A stretch of 14,520 bases of DNA from Neocallimastix lanati (nom. inval.) (lineage: Eukaryota > Neocallimastigomycota > Neocallimastigomycetes > Neocallimastigales > Neocallimastigaceae). The first letter of the stretch is position 1, and each line of letters begins with the position of its first letter. The stretch is from positions 2,501 through 17,020 of the forward strand of contig JACVTC010000584.1 in the NCBI GenBank assembly GCA_016946835.1, given 5' to 3'. The translations under genes and the position numbers were made by a program. A model generated the notes under the pieces. That model was not told the DNA's origin, searched no databases, and saw nothing but the letters and a program-made list of their open reading frames with translations. Shown here in pieces: positions 8,409 to 14,520 of the stretch.

Positions 8409-8715
8409 AATCTTTAAATAATGATGATCTTTTTAAAAAAATTAAATCCTTTATTTTAAATAATAGTAATGTTAATCCATCTATAAAATTTGTTGATAAG
8501 TGTAAAATTGGTAAGGAAGGTTTCTTACTTTTTGATAACTTAATTTATGTTCCTCAGAATCTTAGCACAAGAGTTCTTGAAATACACCATGACTCTGCTA
8601 CTGCTGGTCATTTCGGTGTACGCAAAACATTTGATTTGATTAATCGTAACTTTTGGTGGCCTAAGTTACGTAATGATGTTAAAAAGTTTGATAAGTCCTG
8701 TGAAACTGCTGCAAA
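8405..8715 (+). pseudogene. pol: Ty3 integrase zinc-binding (HHCC) segment
   Basis: A linker of about 55 residues is followed by the H2C2 zinc finger that orders integrase on LTR ends: IHHDSATAGHFGVRKTFDLI, RNFWWPKLRNDV, then KSCETAAK. The histidines (residues 61/62 and 69) and first cysteine (99) are present, but the CxxC second cysteine is Ala (residue 102), so zinc binding would be lost. The frame is entered after a one-base loss near 8402 and left after another near 8715 (AAGCT where the family has room for AAGGCT). The rest of this open frame to 8809 is out-of-phase sequence. Confidence 0.85.
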
Positions 8716-9163
8716 GCTAAAGTTCCAAGACATAAACCCTACGGTCTTTATCTCCTTTGTCTACCCACGACAGACCATGGTCAGACATCTCCATGGATTT
8801 TATTGTTGAATTACCGAAATCCAAAGATATGACCACTGTCATGACTGTTGTAGATAGATTGACTAAAATGGCACATTTTATTCCCTTACGTTGTCTTCCT
8901 ACTGCATCCATTGCTGCTGATTCTTTTATTAGTAATATCTTTAGGTTGCATGGTTTCCCTGATTCCATTGTTTCCGACAGAGGTACGCAATTTACTTCTG
9001 AATTTTGGAACCGCCTTTGTGAATTATTGAACATTAAATTGACTCTTTCCACCTCTAACCATCCGCAGACTGATGGTCAAACGGAGAGGGTGAACGGAAT
9101 ATTGGAACAATATCTCCGTTGTTTCATAAATGAAAAACAAAATAATTGGGTTGACTTGTTGCT
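8716..9163 (+). pseudogene. pol: Ty3 integrase catalytic core (DDE)
   Basis: The core joins reverse-transcribed DNA to the genome. After the bridge VPRHKPYGL (8722-8748) and one more single-base loss near 8748, the frame from 8757 reads THDRPWSDISMDFIVELPKS. The catalytic triad is intact: D in SMDFIVE (residue 14 of the 8757 frame), D in VSDRGTQF (74) and E in QTDGQTERVN (110), giving the D,D-35-E spacing of retroviral-type integrases. The core is left at 9162-9163 by a fourth one-base loss, where a C appears missing from a CCTTTT context; the in-frame readthrough to 9257 after that point is spurious. Confidence 0.92.
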
Positions 9164-9958
9164 TTTGCCGAGTTTGCTTATAATAATACTCTGCAACAAT
9201 CAATCAATCAATCACCATTTTTTGCAAACTATGGATTTAATCCAAAATTTAGTTTAGAAATTCCTTCTTCAGATAGTCCTCATAGAGCTGATGTTAGAGT
9301 GAAAGATATAAATGAAAATATTAAATTTTTAAAGGAAAATTTAGAGTCAGCTAAAGAAACTTATAAAAAGTATGCCGATTTCAAAAGATCATCCTCGCCA
9401 GATTTTGAAGTTGGTAAAAAAGTTTGGTTACTCAAAGGAAATACAACTAAGAATGTAAAAAGGAAATTAGCAGACCAAATGCTTGGTCCATTTGAAATTG
9501 TGAAGAAAGTTAGTTCATTAGCCTACGAACTCAAATTACCAAGTAATATGCGTTGTCACCCTGTTTTCCATGTATCTTTACTGGAACCATATTATGAAAA
9601 TGAATTTGCTAATAGAAATAATAGGAAAAGAAAGAATATTAAGTCAACTACCGATACCATAGATAAGATTCCTGAAAGAATTATTGATATGAGGACATAT
9701 AGAGGAAAAAATCGTTTCCTCGTATCTTGGAAAGGCCTAGATTCTGTTGAAGATTCTTGGATCGATGAAGATCAAATTTACGATAGACAGCTAATTCAAG
9801 AGTACTTTCGTAAATCTAAAAGGAATAAACGAAATAATGTGGTTGATGATGGTGATAAAGATTTTAATGAAGAATACATTAGGCATAAATATCAACCATT
9901 TATAATTGACATTCCTTCCCGGAGATTGAACTCTATAGTTCGCAGGAGCTCAACTTAA
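9164..9958 (+). pseudogene. pol: Ty3 integrase C-terminus, GPY/F and chromodomain
   Basis: This frame is open from the fourth frameshift, starting FAEFAYNNTLQQSINQ, to a TAA at 9956-9958. It carries the end of the core, then the GPY/F module (KVWLLKGN, LGPFEIVKKV, HPVFHVSLLEPY, around 9420-9590), then a chromodomain (about 9677-9823: ERIIDMRTYRGKNRFLVSWK, DSWIDEDQIYDRQLIQEYF). Chromodomains steer insertion to modified histone tails. The WKG tryptophan of the methyl-lysine cage is present, but the aromatic residue that usually follows (KGY/F) is Leu. A basic tail of about 45 residues follows. The stop overlaps the polypurine tract, as is usual at the pol end. Confidence 0.93.
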
Positions 9959-9968
9959 AGGGCGAGAA
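9957..9968 (+). promoter_or_regulatory. Polypurine tract of the Ty3 element
   Basis: AAAGGGCGAGAA lies immediately before the TG that opens the LTR and overlaps the pol stop codon. Such tracts resist RNase H and prime plus-strand DNA. One C interrupts the purines. Confidence 0.75.
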
Positions 9969-10689
9969 TGTAAAGATTTAATAAAATCTTTAATAATTAA
10001 TTATTACATAATTAATTAATGTAATAAAATTACATAAATTTATGATTTACGTATATGAAAATTAATTATAAATTTATGTAAACTTTTCATAAAGGAAAAA
10101 TTATTATTTAAATAATTTTGAATAATAACTTAAATCTAAATAATTTATTTAAGTTAGTTTATTTAGTTTAGTTAGTTTAAAATACTTTAAAATTAATTTC
10201 GGAATAGTTTTAAATAGTTAAAATTAGTTTAAATAGTTTATAAAAATAGTTTTAAATTGTAAATATATAAACATTAGTATTAATAATATTTATATAATAA
10301 ATATATAATAAATGAGTTGTTATTGAATTTAATTATTATTGTAAATAAGTTGAAAGTTTATTGAATTAATTATTGTTTAGTTTAGTTAATTATTATTTAA
10401 TAAAATTATTAATAAATATTTTGTTTATAAATAAATAGTAATATATGTAAATTAGATAGAAATAATATATTATAATGTAGTAATGAAAAAATATAAATAC
10501 ATGTAAATTTCTATAATTAAATCGATGTATTAGTTATTGACTATATGATAGTTAATAATAAAAAAGAGATTTAATTTTTTAATTAATAAAGATTATTTTA
10601 TTTAAAAAAAACGAATTTTTATTACGTGTTTTTTAATTTTGGTGTTAAAATTTGTTATTTGTAATCTGTTTCTGATAGAACTCTTTACA
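9969..10689 (+). repeat. 3' LTR of the Ty3 element
   Basis: The start TGTAAAG follows the polypurine tract, and the matching inverted end CTTTACA lies at 10683-10689: a perfect 7-bp terminal inverted repeat with canonical TG...CA ends, giving 721 bp. The LTR is AT-rich and opens with a hairpin (TAAAGATTT/AAATCTTTA). A TATA-like AATATATAA lies near 10261 and AATAAA-type signals follow. The partner 5' LTR is gone, so target-site duplication cannot be checked; the 5 bases after the LTR are CAATA. Confidence 0.75.
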
Positions 10690-10789
10690 CAATACTTTAT
10701 CATTAACAGTAGTAAATGACTAAAATTAATTTTAAAACTTAAATTTAATTTTTAGCCAACTGTAAATAGATCGTCAAATCATTTAATTA

Positions 10790-11572
10790 TATCGTCTATT
10801 TGGTATTACTTTTAAGCAATTCTTTATAATATTACAATAGACTTGGCTTGATGAAACGTCTGGTGTTTACCAAAATAATGGTTTAGCCTATTCATAAAAT
10901 TTTTTCATACCTTCTTTAACCATTGAATATTGGAATATAACTTTCGTACTCCGCAGAGTACGCATCAGTGATCTCTACGTTCTCGATTTAGCATTTTCTG
11001 AACTTTTGTGGAGTTGGTCGGTACAGTATCTTAAGGCCGTAACCTTTAATATTAATATAAGTTTGAATAGGTTTATTAATCGGCAACTACCCATTCTCTT
11101 GAATTCCCCAAGATAAATATCCAAATCTTTCATCCTCGTTTTGTTGTGTTTGATTTAGCTCAATTAATCTTTCGATATTTTTTTCTAATTCATTATTATA
11201 CAACTTTGTCTAATTTTGATTCTCTTCTAATAATAATTCAATCTTATTAATTTATAGATCCCTTTTTTTTGAGGTCTTGCTGGAATTTCTTTCTTTTTTC
11301 CTAGTCTTCTTTCAGGTAGGTTTCGATATAATGAATTTCATATTCCACGACTACTTCTTTTCCTTTTCCTACGGTAATCTGCTACTGCAGGATTTCATTC
11401 ATTATACGAAGTTCAGCCACACTAGCCTTACTGCCTGTTTCATCGTTTGCCACTCTCTTCTCAACTTCACCAAACCACTTGTCTAACTTGGATAAAGTGG
11501 TTTAGCTCTGTCTCATTTTTTTGAAAATTTATTTTCATTTTGATTTTGCACAGCATCTAATTTTGATGACAT
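10790..11572 (-). pseudogene. Decayed coiled-coil, gag-like coding relic
   Basis: Read on the minus strand from an ATG at 11572-11570: MSSKLDAVQNQNENKF, then after a frameshift SKLDKWFGEVEKRVANDETG, SKASVAELRIMNEIL, KEVVVEYEIHYIETYLKED, KKFQQDLKKK, then after another shift NNELEKNIERLIELNQTQQN, EDERFGYLSWGIQENG, YGLKILYRPTPQKFRKC and VEITDAYSAEYESYIPIFNG. The regular amino-acid use, long heptad-like Glu/Lys/Leu runs and start position suggest a real ancestral protein, probably the gag of an LTR element. In-frame TAG/TAA codons often fall where Gln would fit. I cannot name the family; a host coiled-coil gene is possible. Confidence 0.5.
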
Positions 11573-11684
11573 TTGTTACTGACGACTAAGTAATAAAGTT
11601 TTTTTCTTTTCCAACCACCTGTTTATAAATGAAGAAAAATCAAAAGCTCCAATATTATTATTATTAATTGGACTTAGATCGATT

Positions 11685-11702
11685 TTATTACCTACATCGC
11701 CA
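11685..11702 (-). other. Possible tRNA primer-binding site
   Basis: On the minus strand the sequence reads TGGCGATGTAGGTAATAA. It opens with the TGG expected of a site complementary to a tRNA 3' CCA, and lies about 115 bp before the start codon of the gag-like relic. The implied tRNA end is ...CTACATCGCCA. I cannot match it to a particular tRNA. Confidence 0.25.
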
Positions 11703-11711
11703 CAATTGTAT

Positions 11712-12089
11712 TGTTATACGCCACTACTGGCTTTTCTGTAGTATTCGTCTCTTTCGTATTTCACGAGTTTTATTACTCAATAATAAATACTAACAATTCA
11801 ACACTTAAAGAATAAAGCACAGCACTATTTACTCTATTCATTAATAAAAGGCTTGGTTTATGATAAGTATTAATAATTTGTTAATATAGTAATTTACTTT
11901 TTATTAATAATAAAATATTTTTGGTAACTTAAATTAATATTAATACTAGTGCGATATTAAATTAATTATATGATTTACTTATATATGTCAATAATTTTAA
12001 AATTAAGTAAATAAAAATAAATATTAAAAAATTAATATACAAATATTGTAGGTAATTAAACTAACTGTTCTTGAATATATTTCGTAACA
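11712..12089 (-). repeat. Candidate LTR of the minus-strand relic
   Basis: The 378-bp stretch is bounded by TGTTA and TAACA (5-bp perfect inverted ends, TG...CA) and lies just outside the possible primer-binding site, as a 5' LTR would for the minus-strand gag-like relic. The 9-nt spacer to the TGG is longer than usual, no target duplication is seen and 5-bp inverted matches are common by chance, so this is weak. Confidence 0.2.
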
Positions 12090-12289
12090 ATAAGTACATT
12101 ATTCGATAGCTATCTTTTTACCATGTGTCTGTTATACAAAGTTTAGGTTTTTAAATAGTAAATAAAAATATATGAAATATGCTAATTAATTTATTTTACC
12201 AATGTTAATATTTATAATTTGAAAACATTAAACGTAAAATAATTATCAAATAGATAATTTCTATGTTCTAAAAATAAATAATTCAATAT

Positions 12290-12715
12290 TTATTTGAATA
12301 ATAATAATCATACAGTAAATTTAATTAATAATAATTCAATATCTAACAGCGAAATATTATAATCAAACTCAAATAAAAAAATATGCAATAAAATAAATAA
12401 TTCAAAAATAAGCATAAAAATGCAAAATTATTATAAACAAAATCTAAAGAACAAAAAGAAACTTTAAATTAGCTTAATAAAAGAATTAAAATGGATTATT
12501 TAAACAATAATAATAAACTTAATACTGAAAAGGTTATTTCTATGAATAACAGAAATAATAATAGCAAATTAATAAAAAAAATTAGTTATAAACGTAAAGA
12601 ACAAAATATAAGTAAACATAATATTGCAAGTAATCAAGCTAAATCATTCGATATAAAAGATATACTTCTGATTAGATAGTAATAACAAAGGTAAATAAAC
12701 TTGAATTAATAAATA
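12290..12715 (+). pseudogene. Asn/Lys-rich linker of a Ty1/copia relic
   Basis: Codon-like low complexity (NNNHTVNLINNNSISNSE, KKICNKINNSKISIKMQNYY) is followed from 12491, in another frame, by an open stretch with MDYLNNNNKLNTEKV and ISKHNIASNQAKSFDIKDIL, ending at TAG TAA near 12678. Its place just upstream of the copia reverse transcriptase relic, and the SFxDI-like end, fit the hydrophilic linker between integrase and reverse transcriptase in gut-fungus copia polyproteins. The 62-residue open stretch on its own is unlikely to be a gene. Confidence 0.45.
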
Positions 12716-13470
12716 AAGCATGGCAGGACCTCTAATAAAATAATAAAATATTTCAAATTAAAAGATAATTTTAAGAATAATGTTTCTATTATGAAAATAG
12801 TTATTTAAAAGGTTATTGATCCATGTAACTATTAAATTTTATTTATATGAAAGATAAAGAATAAGGTTAGGTTTAAAGTAATTTAAGAAGAATTAAAGTG
12901 AAAAGAATTAAATTTTCCTAATATGAATGTAGTATCGAAGAGTACAAATAATATTTTAACCAAATAGGTACTTAGCAGTAAAAAAGAAATTCTGAGAGAA
13001 AGATAGTTAAATATAAAGCTAAATCAGTAACAAGCGGAATTAACCAAATATATAAAAACGATTATAATAATATATTTTCCTAAAGATTCAAACGTTATAC
13101 TTTTAGATCAATTATTTCTATTGTAGTTCAAATTACTTCAATAATTACTAGATGGATATTAAATTTGCTTATATTATTTCAAAATAAGATGAAGAAATTT
13201 ATGTATTGATGCTAAAGAGTATAAAATAAAAAGGATTTTATAAATTATATAAAGCATTATATGGTCTAAAACAATAGGGTAGAATATGGAATGAATCATT
13301 AAATAAGTCATTACTGGAACTAAATTTTAAGAGATTTATAAATGACCCATATATAAACATAAAAAACATAATTATTTTTAAATAAATTTTTCATCAGTTG
13401 TATATATCGATAGCATAATCGTCGCAAGTACAAATGATGAAATAATTTAATCTACAGTTGTAGGTGAAGT
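12715..13470 (+). pseudogene. pol: Ty1/copia reverse transcriptase relic
   Basis: Conserved copia reverse transcriptase blocks appear in the right order, across frameshifts and stops: K*VLSSKKE (12962 on; family KWVFKIK) followed by SERKIVKYKAKSVTSGINQI and YKNDYNNIFS; KRYTFRSIISIVVQI; MDIKFAYII (13152 on) with the first catalytic Asp; DEEIYVLM; GFYKLYKALYGLKQ*GRIWN; ESLNKSLLELNFKRFINDPY; then VVYIDSIIVAST (13403-13414 holds YIDS), where the family has YVDD. The second Asp of the active-site pair is replaced by Ser. At least six in-frame stops and several frameshifts make this an old, dead copy. Downstream RNase H is not recognisable. Confidence 0.88.
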
Positions 13471-13805
13471 TGATTTCATAATATAAATTAAGATTATAAA
13501 ATGTAAGGATGGTTATTTGATTCAATATCATTTTTAATACAGATATGTTTGTTATATATAATTTTAAAATGAATATAATGGTTGATTTGATTATCAGCTT
13601 CACTACAATCAATTATTCTTCTAATTTGTAAATTCATAGCAAATATGTATTTACAGTTACATCCAAAATAAATTTTTCTTTCTATTAAGTCCAAATAATA
13701 TTATTGCAATCTCCCAATAAAATACATTTGTATCTGAATGTTTACTGATTATGAGACATTCTTTGGATTTATTATTTTTTGATACGAATTATAGTATAAT
13801 ATTGA
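13471..13805. other. No recognisable gene; decayed AT-rich DNA
   Basis: The stretch may hold the tail of the copia relic (RNase H region), but no motif is recognisable in the three plus frames. On the minus strand a 66-codon open frame (13494-13694) overlaps the end of the reverse transcriptase relic and has no family I know. I would not annotate a gene here. Confidence 0.5.
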
Positions 13806-14020
13806 TTAATCAATACTACACCACTGACTATCTTCTAATCCCCATGAACCATTTTCATCAGTATATCTGACTTCTGGATTTACGAAAGATTAAGATGAGT
13901 ATCCTAAAACAATAAATGAACTTTTAACATAACCACTAGCACATAGTTCACGTTTCCCCCATGAATTTCAATACTTTAATTCCAAACTCATCTATATATT
14001 CAACTTGCGTATTTTGATTA
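13806..14020 (-). pseudogene. CBM10-type fungal dockerin relic (one or two repeats)
   Basis: On the minus strand, ending at TAA 13808-13806, the sequence reads VLGYSS*SFVNPEVRY then TDENGSWGLEDSQWCSID. The core YTDxxGxWGxExxxWCxI is the signature of the CBM10-like dockerin that anchors enzymes to the cellulosome of anaerobic gut fungi. The family's LGYxCC cysteines are Ser here and an in-frame TAA splits the module. Upstream, NTQVEYIDEFG (around 13982-14016) looks like the same motif, followed out of frame by SWGKRELC; tandem dockerins at a C-terminus are usual in the family. No catalytic domain is recognised further upstream. I infer the 3' end of a dead cellulosomal protein gene. Confidence 0.6.
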
Positions 14021-14520
14021 GAATTTCATTTAACACTATATTTAGAAAATTTAGCTGATCAGGATAAATTATCATATTTAATATATATACTAATGATGTG
14101 ATATTTAAAAATTAATTTTATTCACTTAGCACTATCAATTATTGAACAAAAACTTAGTTTTAAATATTAAAATCTTGGTTTTTATTATCTTTTATAGGGG
14201 TTAACAATAACAATTACTTTTTATTTAACAAAATACGTTACAATAACTTGGAATCTACAAGATGAAGATTTTTCGGTCTACCGTTGGTATAGAGTTATAT
14301 TCAAAACTAGAGTTACATTTAGAAATCAATAATTAACAAATTTTGGAATTATAATCATGGGCCATAATTTAGGGTTTAAATGAACATTTTATCTAATAAC
14401 TAGGATTAAAACAATTGAAAATTCTTTTCAATAATCAAAAAATAACCTTTCAAAATTAATAAGTCATTTATAAAATTAGTTTACTTGATCGTTACCGTTT
14501 ATAATTGGACAAAGATCTGG
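14021..14520. other. No recognisable gene
   Basis: This would be the upstream part of the dockerin relic's gene on the minus strand. Fragments such as PDLCPIINGNDQVN and NPKLWPMIIIPKFVNY can be read between stops, but none matches a carbohydrate-active or other family I can name. No RNA gene or repeat is seen. Confidence 0.4.

Larger units (their letters stand above)
7911..10689 (+). mobile_element. 5'-truncated Ty3/gypsy chromovirus with 3' LTR
   Basis: This is the 3' half of an LTR retrotransposon. In order it holds the end of reverse transcriptase/RNase H, the integrase zinc-binding part, the integrase catalytic core, the GPY/F region, a chromodomain, a polypurine tract and one 721-bp LTR. 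Gag, protease and most of reverse transcriptase are missing: homology begins at the telomere tract. The order RNase H-integrase-chromodomain identifies a chromovirus of the Ty3/gypsy (Metaviridae) group. Four single-base deletions break the reading frame, but no other premature stops are seen, so decay is recent or some breaks are consensus errors. It is immobile as it stands. Confidence 0.95.

Noticed and set aside
8717-9052. Minus-strand 111-codon frame over the integrase core
   Set aside because: It is antisense to the clear D,D-35-E integrase core on the plus strand.
10690-10694. CAATA after the Ty3 LTR as a target-site duplication
   Set aside because: The 5' end of the element is missing, so there is no partner to compare.
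11277-11486. Plus-strand 69-codon frame
   Set aside because: It lies opposite the minus-strand coiled-coil relic, whose reading is more protein-like; it is a shadow.
10790-13470. A ciliate-like code (TAA/TAG read as Gln) to explain in-frame stops in the relics
   Set aside because: The copia relic has TAG at the invariant Trp of KWV and stops where Ala, Ser or Pro are expected, plus many frameshifts. The Ty3 pol ends at a sensible TAA next to its polypurine tract and uses CAA/CAG for Gln. Decay explains this better.
13394-13694. Two overlapping minus-strand frames of 66-72 codons
   Set aside because: They overlap the end of the copia relic in opposite sense, resemble no family I know, and are Ile/Asn/Tyr-rich as expected from AT-rich DNA.

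Overview
The window looks like a chromosome-end (subtelomeric) region of a very AT-rich fungus, most likely an anaerobic gut fungus (Neocallimastigomycota). Three things point there: vertebrate/fungal-type telomere repeats (CCCTAA/TTAGGG), chromovirus-type Ty3 and Ty1/copia retrotransposons in extremely AT-rich DNA, and a decayed minus-strand relic near 13.8-14.0 kb that reads like the CBM10-type fungal dockerin of gut-fungal cellulosome proteins (YTDENGSWGLEDSQWC). The lineage call rests mainly on that relic and is an inference. I see no intact host gene.

Layout. (1) 1-2447: two nearly identical copies of a 1.16-kb noncoding repeat (family 1), head to tail, separated by a 130-nt purine tract that is almost all A. 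(2) 2452-2587: a degenerate CCCTAA tract. (3) 2588-4976: a 2.4-kb, extremely AT-rich repeat (family 2) built largely of tandem AT hairpins, ending TTTAAAA and followed by 14 nt of telomere sequence. (4) 4991-7894: a second family 2 copy, about 99% identical over the shared part, with a 0.5-kb extra left part that starts with two 37-bp tandem repeats; it too ends TTTAAAA plus about 15 nt of telomere sequence. (5) 7911-10689: the 3' half of a Ty3/gypsy chromovirus (RNase H, integrase, GPY/F, chromodomain, polypurine tract, 721-bp 3' LTR), cut off on its left exactly at the telomere repeat. (6) 10.7-14.5 kb: old relics: a minus-strand coiled-coil, gag-like coding relic (possibly with its primer site and LTR), a plus-strand Asn-rich linker and Ty1/copia reverse transcriptase relic full of stops, and the minus-strand dockerin relic.

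Reading it together: CCCTAA on the plus strand puts the chromosome end to the left. Each repeat element has its A-rich 3' end joined to telomere repeats, or to the 5' end of the next element, on the centromere side. That is the arrangement expected if RNAs were reverse-transcribed onto chromosome ends, as for HeT-A/TART in flies or MoTeR elements in Magnaporthe. No reverse transcriptase for these elements lies in the window, so they would have to be non-autonomous, or copied by another route such as break-induced replication. The Ty3 element cut at a telomere tract suggests an old broken end that was healed and then grew outward by repeated element/telomere additions.
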